From Nepenthes gracilis (lineage: Eukaryota > Streptophyta > Magnoliopsida > Caryophyllales > Nepenthaceae): a DNA stretch of 64,000 bases. Both the position numbers and the translations under genes were made by a program. The stretch is from NCBI GenBank assembly GCA_033239525.1, contig BSYO01000036.1, positions 6,532,126 to 6,596,125 on the forward strand, written 5' to 3'. Of this stretch, positions 47,083 through 57,959 are shown in pieces (within the stretch, counting starts at the first letter, position 1; every line of letters begins with the position of its first letter). Under the pieces are notes generated by a model. That model saw only the letters and a program-made list of their open reading frames with translations, was not told the origin of the DNA and did no database searches.

Positions 47083-47386
47083 CTAGTCAACGCCAATTGA
47101 CCGAAAATGTGAAGGGTACTTATCCGGTCAACGTCAGTTGACCAAAAGTAATGAAGGAGCAATTATAAGACTAGAAGGCAAGACGGGGTAGTTAAGTTGA
47201 CCAGAATTGTGTGATTGTTGACCGACAAATATAATAAGAAAGTAATCCAGTCAACGCCTATTGACCGAAAAACATGAGGAAGAGTTTAACCGGTCAACGA
47301 CAGTTGACCGAAAAGGAAGGAAGGAGGTCGGAAGTATTGAGACGATAGAAAGAAGGGAAATTTAATCCGGTCAATGTCAGTTGACT
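47083..47386 (+). repeat. Five inverted TTGACC palindromes
   Basis: CCGGTCAACGNCAGTTGACC-like units at 47083, 47124, 47247, 47290 and 47367. Each pairs GGTCAAC with GTTGACC around a 4-base centre, with minor mismatches. TTGACC is the core of the WRKY-bound W-box. Confidence 0.8.
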
Positions 47387-48013
47387 TGAAAGTGTGAAGA
47401 GAGGCCTAGGGAAAGTTGATCGTCCGATTGATTAGCGTAATGACTAAATATAATTAAGGTTTGGATGACCATGCATGAGTAGGTAACCTACTCCTAACCA
47501 CCTCGCTGACCTTCTAGAAAGGCAAGGGAGCAAGCAAAGAAGTATAAGTAGTTGACCTATCCTACCTACTACCACCAACCCCAACGTCTTTAAGTAATGA
47601 CCCGGGAATTAGGATAGGAAGCTGGACAATCGACCGGGTGAAGGCGCTAAGAACTTCGAGCCAGAACCAAGTAAGGGGTTCATAGATCTAATCCAGGCAG
47701 GTGTACTCTCCGTTTTTATAAGTTTAGGTTTTAATAATGTTTTAATGCAAGTATACCCAATGTTTTCATTAAAATGCATATTTTGAATCTGACAAGTATT
47801 ATTGTTTTGATGCAAGAGTACTCACCATTTTTAAGATCATGTTTGTAATGCAAGCGTACTCTCTATTTTTAAGTTCATGTTTTTAATACAAGTATAACTA
47901 ATGATGTTCAGTTATTTCATGATGTTCGCACTCATGAAATTTGATTATTGCAAGATTTAAATGATGACCAGTTATTTGTTTATGAAAAAGTAAGTCGGCC
48001 TTATAATATAATA

Positions 48014-48430
48014 TGAAATCGGCTTAAGTAAATATCGAAACCAGCCTTGCACGTTAATTTGAAATCAGCCTTGTATTTATAATTTCAAAACCGGCCTTGT
48101 ATCGTATTTTGAAACCGGCATTTGCATTGTGATTTTGAAACCGGCACTTGTATTGTAATTTGACACCAGCATTTGCACTGTGATTTCAAAACCGGTCTTG
48201 TATCGTATTTTGAAATCGGTATTTGCACTGTGATTTCAAAACCGGCACTTGTATTGTAATTTGAAACCAGCATTTGATTTTGAAACCGGCCTTGATTTGA
48301 AACCGGCACTTGTATTGTAATTTAAAACCGGCATTTGCTCCTTGATCTTAAAATTAGCCTTAATCGAAACCGGCATTGCCTTGTGATTTTGAAATCGGCT
48401 TTGTAAAGTGACGTATAAGTTCTATGATTT
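48014..48430 (+). repeat. GAAACCGGC minisatellite
   Basis: Twelve or more units of 22-30 bp built on TTGAAACCGGC followed by ACTTGTATTGTAAT or ATTTGCACTGTGA. Confidence 0.85.
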
Positions 48431-48584
48431 GAAACTGGCTTGAAGTATATGATTTTTGAACCGGCCTTAAGATGTACGTACACAATTTCTGAAAGATTTT
48501 ATGGTGTCCGATTAATTGCATATTTGACCTTGATTTTCAGAAAAGCATGATTTGCGGAACTAAGTATTTGATGGCCGAGTAGCT

Positions 48585-48845
48585 GCAGGCCTTAAATGTA
48601 GCCGTTATTGAGATATGAAGGTCGAGAGCTGTAGACCTTAAATGTTGCCGTTTGATTGGTCATGACTACGGACCTTAAATGTAGCATTTTGGAGGGTCTT
48701 GACTACGGACCTTAAATGTAGCATTTTGGAGGATTTTGACTACGGGCCTTAAATGTAGCGTTTGGATTGGTCATGACTACGGACCTTAAATGTAGTGTTA
48801 TATGATTTAGAGGGTCGAGAGCTGCAGACCTTAAATGTAGCCGGT
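48585..48845 (+). repeat. CCTTAAATGTAGC minisatellite, copy 3
   Basis: Seven units with core CTTAAATGTAGC or a close variant at 35-55 bp spacing. The minus-strand 81-codon frame here is a translation of the array. Confidence 0.85.
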
Positions 48846-50006
48846 TTTTGATGGAAATGAATTTGGAAACAGAAGCATGTTTTTGGTAATCAAATTGCAT
48901 AAAAATGACTTTGAAATCTGTTTGCATTGATTCTGGCAATGTTTTATGAAACTGCATGCATATACGCCTTTATTGCATTCATGACTATGCATGATTTACG
49001 TATGAGTACCTTGCTGGGCTCTCTAGCTCACCCCTCCTATTTTTCAGATGATGATGAGGAGTTTATGCCAGACGAAAAAGATTGAGGTTCGATGGACTAG
49101 CTAAGTCGAATAGCTGACCAAGATTAAGTAGCAGCGCACGAGCAAAATTGATGTACTCTCTTTTGATTATTTTGGGAAATATTTTGTAGGACACTTCCAC
49201 TGTGAAAATTGTGAAAGATTAATGAATATTAGTATGCTTCCGTACGATATTGTGGTTTGAGAAATTTATGATTCCTAGTGGCATCTCAATTTGTTTGGGA
49301 CATTCATGTCCGACCGACCTCGTCTTGGCTGATCAAAAGAGAGAAACCACGACCCTTGGCCACCAACTTATGAAGTTGGGCCTTACGCGATCTTGTGCAC
49401 GCGAATGTAATATATATATATATAAATAAAAATTTTGAGTCCACCTTTTTAACCAGAGTTTATGATCGGTTTGGATCAATGGGCGGCCGCATGCCGTGGA
49501 TTGTGGCCGGTCCGTCACACACATCCTTGGATATAATTATATGTTGGATATTTTATTATTGTTCATGACTCTTGGCATACATTATGTATTATATACATGA
49601 AATATTTACTATCCTTTTCTGTTTGTTTTGGATTTGTTATCACTTGTTGGGTATTTGGCTCACTCTTATATTTTATTGGCTCCAGATTTAGTTGATTGCG
49701 TAGTGCGGATCGAGGAATCCTACTTTTGCTACAAAATCTCAAGATAGAGAAGACATTGGAAATAGAGGCTCGTGAGGAGAATCTGTAGAGTCAATTTTAT
49801 CGATCAAGGTTTTATTTGGAGATGTTATCGGTACTGCATTCTTAGGATAATAATTTTGTATGCATTCATTATCTTGAAGGAATTTATTATAAGAAATATA
49901 ATTATTATATTAAATTTAATGATGCATTTATGAGGTTGATTGAAATTTTGAGTTTCCTCGTGGTCGGCCTGAACTAGGTCAAATGACTCGAGTTCGGATC
50001 GTCACA

Positions 50007-50200
50007 AATGGAGTCCACAAGTAGGTTCATTTTGGGTAATGGGAAGCTGTCTTTCGGGTATGCGTTGTTTACGTTGGTAAAGTTGACACACTTTTGCCAC
50101 TTCTCATTGCTCTTTTTCAAAAAAACTACATTAGATAGCCAGTCTAGATACTGAACCTCTATGATGAAGCCGATGTCAAGCAACTTCTTCACTTCTTCCT
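50007..50200 (-). pseudogene. Reverse transcriptase of T1, N-terminal half
   Basis: Minus-strand open piece with MKKLLDIGFIIEVQYLDWLSN, then VVFLKKSNEKWQKCVNF and AYPKDSFPLPKMNLLVD. This is the N-terminal RT of Tat-lineage elements. It stops at the solo LTR and continues at 44331 and below. Confidence 0.8.
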
Positions 50201-50489
50201 AGATGGCAATAAGTTTTTTGATGGAGTGGTTTCTTTGCTTCTACCTGACGAGTTTGTGATTGGGATTGAGGCTCGACTTATAGACTATTACGCCGGTCGA
50301 GATCCCTGGCATGTCGTCGGGAGCCCACGTAGAGACATCCTAGTTCTGCTGGAGGAAGGTGATTAGTTGGTTGTAGAGGTCCAGTAAGTGAGTTGCCAAT
50401 TTGTATGCATCTCTCCAGATCATTAGGGTCCATAAGGATGTGCTCTATTGTTTCACTTGAGTGGGCTTGTTATAAGGTTGCCTTCTCTC

Positions 50490-51400
50490 GACGATTGAAG
50501 TCCTTGGCTAATCGGTCTAGAATGACTTGAGTGACTTGGGACAGGTAATATGTTTGGCCAATCACTTGGTCACCCAGGACCTCTCCGATGTTGCATGCTC
50601 TTGGAAACTTTATCTTTAGGTGTGGGATCGATGTGACCGGTATCAATACCCAACTTGTGGACCATTACTCGGTTGGGATCCTCGGCATGTTAGCAGATCC
50701 CACACAAAGAAATCCGAGTTTTGCTAGAGAAAGGTGATCAGTTGGTCACACAGAAGTCTAGTAAGTGAGCCCTAATTGGATGTGCTCTGTCGTTTAACCG
50801 GATTGGACATGTGTAGGGTCACCTTGTCTTGATGATCAAAGTCCTCGGTTGATCGGTCCAGAACGTTGTGACTGACTTGGGACAAGTAACATGTCTAGCC
50901 GGTCACTTGATCATCTAGGACTTCTTCAATGCCACATGCTTTTGGAAACTTTATCTTTAGGTGTGAGATCAATGTCACCAAGATCGAGGCCCAACTTGTG
51001 GACCATTACTCTAGTTGGGATCCTCGGTATGTCGGTGGGAGCCCATGTGATGACATCTAAGTTTTGCTGGAGGAATGTGATCAATTGGTTGCAAAGGGGT
51101 CCAGTAAGTGAGCCCTCGATTTATACGCATCTCACCGGATCACTGGGGTCCATAAGGATATGCTTTGTCATTTCACTAGACTGGGTTTATTATAGGGTCA
51201 CCTCATCTTGATGATCAAAGTCCTCGATTGATCAATCCAGAATGGCTTGTGTGACTTGGGACAGGTAACATATCTGGCTTGGTCACTTGGTCACCCAGGA
51301 CTTCTTCGACGCCGCATGCTATTGAAAACTTCATCTTCAGGTGTGGGATCGATGTCACTATCTCGAATGCTGATCGGTATGGTCAATTCAGTATAGCGTT
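50490..51400 (-). repeat. Protease-RT linker of T1, tandemly repeated
   Basis: Units begin near 50491, 50838 and 51218 at spacings of about 350-380 bp. Each contains AAGTCCT, then GACTTGGGACA, a GGTCACTTG segment, AAACTTTATCTT or a variant, and (in the first two) CCCAACTTGTGGACCATTACT. In the second Tat-type element the corresponding segment (about 57640-57830) occurs once. The last unit is partial. Confidence 0.8.
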
Positions 51401-51628
51401 GTAGAACGAAGGCAGGTTGACCACCAGGAACGTGAGCATGCAAGATGCCATCCTAGGTACATTCCCAAGGTGACTTCTAGTTGAATGGTTCCATGGATGG
51501 GGACTGGCTTGTTATCTAGTCCGTAGAGGGGTCCTTCAACCGATTTTAGTCGACTTTTTTTAATCCCAATTTAAAATAAGCATCAAGGTAAAGTAAATCA
51601 CACAAACTTTTATTATTAAAGACCCGTT

Positions 51629-51830
51629 TTAGCCGGTAATCGATCGTACCATTTGAAATGGGTAGGATGCAACCAGAGGGTCAAAATGAAGAGTCATTAC
51701 ATGAGATATTTCGTCATTGCTAAAACTAATGACATCATCCCCAAATTCTACCATCGGCTTCTTATCTTTGGCAGATGCTTCATGGCGGTTTAAGGGGTGG
51801 TTCTTGGATGACTTGGTCGTTACCATGTTG
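51629..51830 (-). pseudogene. Protease region of T1
   Basis: Minus-strand open piece with VEFGDDVISFSNDEISHV and a DPLVASYPF segment, the stretch just before the retropepsin active site in Tat elements. The D-S/T-G site itself is not readable in the following sequence. Confidence 0.55.
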
Positions 51831-53456
51831 ATTACCCTAACCGCGACTCGATTCTTCAGTTGTTGTCGCTCCTTTCCTTCTACACTTGTCCTATAGGGGG
51901 CCTGCTTTGGGTTTCGTAGGAACTTGGTAAGATGGCCATTCTTGATGGGGTCTTCAATCTTTCTCTACAGTGGCCAACATTACTCAGTATTGTGACTTGG
52001 AGATCAATGTTTTTGGGAAGGTTTTGCATGATATCCTTCCTCCGGGTTTTTGGTCAGATTTGAACACTTAAAAGAATTTTTCATCCTAGATCTGTATGAG
52101 AAAATTGGTTCAGGAGTCGTTCAGAGGAGTTAGGTTCAAGGGTCTGAACTCCTTGGGAGCTCTCAGTTCCACTTTGGGATGCTTTCTAGGGCTTCGAGTG
52201 TCGAAACGGTCCCCATTTCTCTTCTTTTCATTCATTGGTCCCTGGTGGGGATGATCCACACGCCCTGGCTTCTTTGCCTCATTGGCCTCCTCTACTGGCG
52301 TGGGTTATGACTTTGGCATTGTGGAAGGTCTGAGGGTCATTGTGGGCCAGATGTTTAAAGAACTCACCTAACTCTAAAGTTGATGTGAAAGTGCTCAGTT
52401 TTACCTCATTGGTGAGTCGAAAAATCCGTCGGGCCTCCGTGGTGAACTGGGTCAGGAAGCTCTTTAAACTTTTGTTTGGCCTCTATTTGATATAGGCAAA
52501 GAGCTAATGCTATTTCTCCTCCCTTCGACTAGTGGAAAATTGTGACCGAAAGTTATCAGCTGACTCTTGAATGACTGGATCGAATTTTGTGGTAAGTGAT
52601 AAAACCAAATTCGGGCACCTCCCTTGAGGGCCATGGGAAAGCAATGGAATATGGTCGCCACATCTAGGCCCTAGAAGCTCAAGAGAGTGCGAAAGTGATC
52701 CAAATGATCCATCAAATTGGTACTTTTGTTGTAGGCGTCCATGATTGACATCTTAAACTTGTGAGGGAGTGACCGTGTTTAGATCTTTATTATGAATGAA
52801 GATCTCGTCAAGTCAGCGGAGTGCCCCTCGTCACTCCCTCCGAACACGTGATGTCATATTTTTTTCACTTTCTCCTTCACTTAAGGAGCAGTAGTCGTCC
52901 TCTTTGCATTGAGGAAGGTCCTCAACTTTGAGTAGTTTTGTAATTGGTGCCAGGCTGGGTGGCTCCTTCCACTCGCCAGTCGAATGTTACAAGAGGTCCC
53001 TTCCTGGTCTGGAGGCCTACGACCGTCTTGGGAGTAGTGAGGATTTTGCCACTCTGGGCTTTTATCCTTTGATTTGGGGCCCATCCGGCCTTCTAACCGC
53101 GATTGGCCCCTATAGTTCGAGGCCGCTTGGGTCCTGAGGTTGTCAAGTCACTATGTCTTCCTTGCTGAGCACTTTTTCCTCTAGCATCTTCATTTTGATA
53201 TTGCAGTGTGGGTGGTGGAGGAAGAAGCCCCTAGTTCCTGCTGGTTTTGACATGCACAGAGGGTCTGGAGCATTTGGAATATGTTATCCATCTAGTCGGT
53301 GAGTGCCTACAAGAAGGGTGCCGGTCACTCCTCCACACGGCTACTTGCAAAGTGGTTGTCACCTTTAGGGGCGACGTCCTTGTCCGGGGCACTTGCTTGG
53401 CCTTTGGTATTACCATGTTTACTTTAGTGCAGATGGTGGTTAGGCTTTTCGTTCTC
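51831..53456 (-). pseudogene. Degenerate gag of T1
   Basis: 52661-52464 has the capsid-like FPMALKGGARIWFYHLPQNSI motif of Tat gag. Downstream pieces follow in two frames, with REFRPLNLTPLN-like sequence near 52100. Upstream, 52870-53456 is Pro/Arg-rich. The tail, normally a cysteine/histidine motif before EEL-RRG, survives only in traces. Many stops. Confidence 0.65.
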
Positions 53457-53476
53457 CTTCCTACAGATGAAGCCAA
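53457..53476 (-). other. Primer-binding site of T1
   Basis: On the minus strand this reads TTGGCTTCATCTGTAGGAAG, a mutated form of the TTGGCGCCGTCTGTGGGAA-type site of Tat-lineage elements. Confidence 0.7.
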
Positions 53477-53479
53477 TGA

Positions 53480-54199
53480 TGCATTTGAGATTTGACTTGT
53501 TACATGGAAAAGGAAGCCACTTGGATCTTCTCCAGCAGGTAAAGAAAGCTAGTTCGGTCTTCGTTCCTAATAACTTGAATCTTGCACACCATAACTAAAA
53601 AAGAGAGATTAGAGGAATGATGGGACTCACTTCCTAGTATATTCTTCAATGCTCAAGTTAGTTATCTTTCTCAGAAAAATAGAAAGATTTCGTGACAAGA
53701 AGAATTTGTGATGATGCACGAAAGTAATGATAAGGTTTGTCTAGAAGGTTGCGCTCGACATGGAGCGGTTTTAATGTCATAGTGCACTCGATGGAGAGTG
53801 GTTTGAAAGTAAAAATTGTAAGAGGCTTCTTTTGGGTAGAGAGTTAATCCTCTGTATACTTTTCCCTCCCCCTCTTTCTCGTGGGAGTGATGGATATTTG
53901 AAGCATTGGTGGGTGGTTCGAATCTTTCTCATTGATGGCAACCGTCTGATGAATTGTCCATATGGATAAGGGCATATTGGCTGGCTAATGTAACTAGTTA
54001 TGGTAAGTTGTTAGGTGTGTAGGAATAGGTCGCCTTTAATTGGGCTTACTAGGTCCGCATAGCCTTTTGGACCAAATGGGCTATTTGGAACGTTGCTTGA
54101 ACCTTAGAGCCAAAGGAGATGTGTTGAGGGTTGGCTATGCTCTAAATCCCTCATCCATTTATGGGCCTTTGCTCTGAGCTGAACTATTTTTTGTAGTCA
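53480..54199 (-). repeat. 5' LTR of T1
   Basis: About 720 bp from TGCATTTG to TAGTCA, next to the primer site. It contains about 190 bp (near 53880-54060) missing from the 3' LTR. Confidence 0.75.
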
Positions 54200-54676
54200 C
54201 AATCAAGTCCAAATTCATAATAGGCAACATGAGTATAAACTCACAGACAAGTTCCTTCCTACTCAGAGAGGACGATGTAGTGCTGATCTATTAATGAAAT
54301 CGCCCACTTAAAGTACAAGGCTCATCCACTCTTATTCACTAAGGAGATATCCATATGATATTTATTTATTAGTTAGTTGATGATGTGTTAAGACGGGAGA
54401 TATACCCATTAATAGTTATTTTTTTAAGTGAGATTTGTTTTAAATAATTTAATTGAGAAGATATTATATTATAGATGTGTTAGACTTTAATTTTGATAGT
54501 TATTAGATAAATTATATCTTTTATTTTCTTCCACTGAGGTTTAAAGTAAAATTCAGATTTGAGAGAAGAAAAAGATAAGTTTAGTGAAACTTAAAGTTCA
54601 CTCCTTTTTATTTTTTTATTGTCTTTTTAAATTTTCTCTTTTTAAATTTGTATTCCTCTTATTTGATTCCTCCTCA
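54200..54676 (+). repeat. 3' end and 3' LTR of the nested-host gypsy element
   Basis: 54200-54272 is a short coding-like tail ending in a purine-rich tract. 54273-54676 is the LTR, starting CGATGTAG (TG mutated to CG) and ending CCTCA. CAAAG follows, against CAAGG before the 5' LTR. Confidence 0.7.
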
Positions 54677-54726
54677 CAAAGGTAATAATGAAACAAATAA
54701 CCAAGTATAGTAGTTAATAAGAACCC

Positions 54727-55437
54727 TGATAGGTACGGTTAGCTCGGCCCAAGAAAAAGGCCCATCATTAAAAGGAATTATCTCAGAACTGAATAACATC
54801 CCAATCGGCCCATATGGCTCAAAGTGGATAGATGAACTCATCGGCCCTGACAAAATTACCCACTTCCCGTGCATTGATGTAACCTACTCTAATTGATCGA
54901 AATGAATAACCTTTTTCTCTTATCCGAACTTCTCAATGGGCACGGTAACCAGTCAGGAACCGTTGGACAAATGGTATCTTCTTATCCATTTGGGTGGTTC
55001 CATAGGTGGTTTATGGGAGAGATCAATTACCCATTAACTCTATATATATCCTTCCTATCCAGCAGAAGAGAGGGAGAGGACAACAACAGGAAATACAAGC
55101 AGTAAGCAACAGTTCTAAGATGCTCTCCTTCGAGCGCATTTTTTTCTCCTTAAGACGCTTTCCATTAAACGCACCATAATAAGGCCCTCTATATAAACAA
55201 TAGCACTCTCACTATGCATCCTAATTTTCTCTTTCAACATAGAAAAATGGCTGACTTGAGTATCAGAGGATAAATTAGAAAACAAATTTCACCAATTCTC
55301 TGACCTTTTATTTGTCTATTATTTTACACAGGATCCAGATTCAGAGTAGACGGAGACCGAACCCACTTTAGATCAACCAGATTAGGTGAACCGATTCTTG
55401 GCTCTCTAATCTATACAATAATCTGGATCCGAGGACA
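54727..55437 (+). repeat. 5' LTR of T2
   Basis: TGATAGGTACGG to GGATCCGAGGACA. The TATA box (CTCTATATATATCC) is at about 55040. A GAGCGC-type repeat lies at 55100-55170. Confidence 0.85.
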
Positions 55438-55442
55438 TATTA

Positions 55443-55462
55443 TTGGCACCATCTATAGGAAG
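55443..55462 (+). other. Primer-binding site of T2
   Basis: TTGGCACCATCTATAGGAAG, five bases after the LTR. It differs from the T1 site by a few transitions. Confidence 0.75.
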
Positions 55463-56160
55463 CGATTAAAAAGTTTGACTATGACATCCTTACGAAGAAC
55501 AACATGGTAAACACCCGAGCACAAATCAGCATGCCAATCAGAGATGCCATCTCATGTGGCAACTTCCCTCCTATGGGCAATCGTGCGGACAACCATCCTG
55601 CGTGCTTGCACTTGTGATGTGGATGGATGACATCTCCAAGGCCATTTAGATCATCTGCACATGCCTAGATAAGTGACTGAAGGGGGCTCCATCTTTTCCC
55701 TCCCAAACTACGACATCCAAGTGGAGGAATAGGTGGAAGAAGCACCCTACCAAGAAGACCTATGGGCCTGACAAATTCGGAACCTAAGCTGCCTTGAGCA
55801 ATAAGGTCCTATCACGCTTAGAGGGTCGCCTAAGTTACAAGATCTAAGAGGATGGCCCTGAGAGCTGAAATCCTTGCTACTTCCATGACGATAGGAGGCC
55901 CTCAGACCGAGGATCTTCTCATAGCACACGCCCTTTGAGGGTTGTAAACTGCCCAACCTCTCATGCCACACAGAACCCATTGGAGTTAAGGATCTTTCTC
56001 AACGAGAAAAGGATGGTAGCTCCTCCTCAAATGAAGGAGAAAGTGAAAAAAATATTGTAGCATGTGTTCGAAGGAGACACTGGTGGGTGAACTGCAGACT
56101 TAAGGAGATCGCCATTTATGATGGAGATCTGGACACAACCACTCCCTTACAAGTTCAAGA
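55463..56160 (+). other. T2 leader and N-terminal gag region
   Basis: Between the primer site and the capsid motif. Only short broken frames are seen; the start of gag cannot be placed. Confidence 0.45.
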
Positions 56161-56995
56161 TGCTACCCGTGGAACCTTATAATGGGAGTATAGATCCAAT
56201 GGACCATCTTGACCATTTTTGCACCCACATGAGCTTTCAAGGCCTGAATAAGGCTGTAATGTGTTTATAATTTTCCTTAACTCTCAAAGGGGACGCCCGA
56301 GTTTGGTTTTATTGACTTCATCTCAACTCGATTCGGACGTTTTAGGAACTGGTCGACAATTTATTGTCACAGTTTGCCTCCAGTTGAAGGGTAAAGAAGC
56401 AACCTTGTCACCTCACCCACGTCAAACAGGGCCGAACAAGGGTTTGAAGAGCTTTTTGTCTTGGTTCATGATTGAGACTCGAAAGATACCTAAGCTAACC
56501 AATGAGGTGAACCTGAGCAACTTAATATCGACTTTAGAGCTGGGCAAATTCTTCAAGCATCTATCCTATAAGGACCCACAAACCTTTTGAGTGTTTGAAA
56601 CCGCTGCCCATGCTTATGTAGTGGCTGAAGAGACTAACAAGGCAAAGCGGCCAGAACATGTGGACCACCTTCATTTGGGATCGTCAGATGGAAAGAGGAA
56701 GAATGGAGACCATGTGAGCTCTGGTTGGCCCAGGAAACAGCCAAAGGTGGAGCCAACAACGCAAAGGGAGTTTAGGCCCCTGAACTTAACTCCCTTAAAT
56801 GACTCTCATACCAATATTCTGATGCAGATCCAAGATAAAAAATTCTTAAAGTGGCCGAAGGCACTGAAAAACCCAGACAAAGGGGACCAATCAAAATATT
56901 GTCATTACTATCAATGCGTGGGCTATAAGATTGATGACTACCAAATGCTGCAGAAAGAGATTGAAGACCTGATCCGGAAAGGTCACCTCACCTGA
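56161..56995 (+). pseudogene. Gag of T2, broken
   Basis: Capsid-like sequence from about 56260 (a TLKGDARVWF-type stretch) is cut by stops and frame changes. The C-terminal part (56591-56995) is open: AYVVAEETNKAKRPEH, the REFRPLNLTPLN box, and a zinc-knuckle-like CHYYQCVGYKIDDYQMLQ with the following EIEDLIRKGHLT tail. This ending is characteristic of Tat-lineage gag. Confidence 0.75.
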
Positions 56996-57129
56996 TTTCT
57001 ACAAAAATTTGGATAGACCTTCTGAGGAGTAGATGGGGATGAAACTGAGCAGCCAAGGAACTGAATGGCAACTTGGGTCGTTAACATGGTGACGACGCGA
57101 CCAATGTAGAACAACGATCCAAATCACCC

Positions 57130-57840
57130 AGATATGACCGCTGGCTGCAAAAAGCCGAGGGTAGGAGTTAGGGATGATTTCATTAGTTTTAGTAACCAAG
57201 ATATGACTCATGTATCTTCTCCTTATTCCGATCCCTTGGTTGTATCTGCCCTTATTTCCGATGGAGTTGTGGACTATCAGCTAAAACAAGAGTTTATTGA
57301 TAATAAAAATTCTAAAAATTTACTATATCTTGATACATACTTCAAACATTTGGAGTTAGAATATAGTTTTATAATTTATTTTATTTTAATTCAATTTTAC
57401 TTACAAAAAAAAAAAAAAAATCTGGTCTAAAGAGGAGTCAAATGAAACCCATCAAGGGACCCTTATATGGGTTGGACAACGAGTTGATGCCATTCAGGAG
57501 GTCATCTAGCTGGAAGTCACGCAAAGGACTTATCCGAGGACTGCCTCCAAGATGCTTACCTTCTTGGTAGTAAACATTCTGTCAGTTTACAACGCCACCC
57601 TTAGATATTCCTGCCTGACCTCCTTTGGGGCAATGACTTTGATCCCACACCTAAAAATAAAATTTCCTACTCTACATGGCATAGGAGAGGTCCTTGGCGA
57701 CCAAATGGTAGGGCGGACATGTTACCTGTCCTAGGTCACTCAGGAACCTCTTGGACAACTAGTCAAAGACCTCAACATCCATGACGAGACCACCTTATTA
57801 CAAGCACAGTGTGGAGAATCTACAGACCAAATCCAGTCAA
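57130..57840 (+). pseudogene. Protease and protease-RT linker of T2
   Basis: 57134-57430 has the VRDDFISFSNQDMTHV pre-active-site stretch, then poorly conserved sequence with a homopolymer of about 17 A (57403-57419). The linker GIGEVLGDQMVGRTCY lies near 57680. It is single-copy, unlike T1. Confidence 0.6.
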
Positions 57841-57959
57841 ATTCTAGTGATCCTAAGAAGTGTGTTCAAATAGGAAATTCCTCCTCAGAACCCCTCTGGA
57901 ATTAGCTAACCGGCTTCCTCCAATGGAATTTTGACATCTTTGCCCAGACACTTACTAAC

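Larger units (their letters stand above)
47006..49519 (+). mobile_element. Solo LTR, family S copy 3
   Basis: 2514 bp from TGTAATGGCC to CCGTCACA, with perfect CACAT duplications (47001-47005, 49520-49524). It is inserted in family C copy 2. It carries the inverted TTGACC palindromes (47083-47386), a GAAACCGGC array (about 48014-48430) and the CTTAAATGTAG array (48585-48845). The 3' part (GATGATGAGGAGTTTATGCCAGACG near 49048) matches copies 1 and 2. Confidence 0.9.
44332..50006 (+). mobile_element. Solo LTR, family C copy 2, with a nested LTR inside
   Basis: Starts TGTAATACCC and ends GGATCGTCACA. The flanks TATGG (44327-44331) and AATGG (50007-50011) form a duplication with one mismatch. 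Collinear with family C copy 1. Net of the nested solo LTR (47006-49519) it is about 3.2 kb. It holds no retroelement coding sequence. It splits the T1 reverse transcriptase. Confidence 0.85.
37428..54199 (-). mobile_element. Tat/Retand-like Ty3/gypsy element, minus strand (T1)
   Basis: LTRs at 37428-37984 (3') and 53480-54199 (5') share long blocks, the former with about 190 bp deleted. Next to the 5' LTR is a primer site (53457-53476), and next to the 3' LTR a purine tract. From right to left: gag, protease, RT, RNase H, integrase, then a 4-kb region with an ORF on the opposite strand. That order and the extra antisense ORF between integrase and 3' LTR are known from Tat-lineage elements. 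A solo LTR at 44332-50006 splits the RT. The right flank reads CAATC; no matching left duplication was found. Confidence 0.85.
23374..54676 (+). mobile_element. Ty3/gypsy element expanded to about 31 kb by nested insertions
   Basis: 5' LTR 23374-23781 and 3' LTR 54273-54676 (408 and 404 bp) are clearly related. The flanking 5-mers are CAAGG and CAAAG. A primer site (23787) follows the first LTR and a purine-rich ACTCAGAGAGGA precedes the second. Element sequence is at 23782-27675 (gag, protease, RT, RNase H, integrase), 34093-about 34480 (integrase C-terminus) and 54200-54272 (3' end). Everything between is inserted DNA, except that 34480-37427 is unassigned. The frame is broken throughout. 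The assignment of the far 3' LTR to this element is an inference from LTR similarity and the target duplication. Confidence 0.75.

Noticed and set aside
48085..48309. Repetitive ORF with KSQCK/QNTI units
   Set aside because: Translation of the GAAACCGGC minisatellite in a family S LTR.
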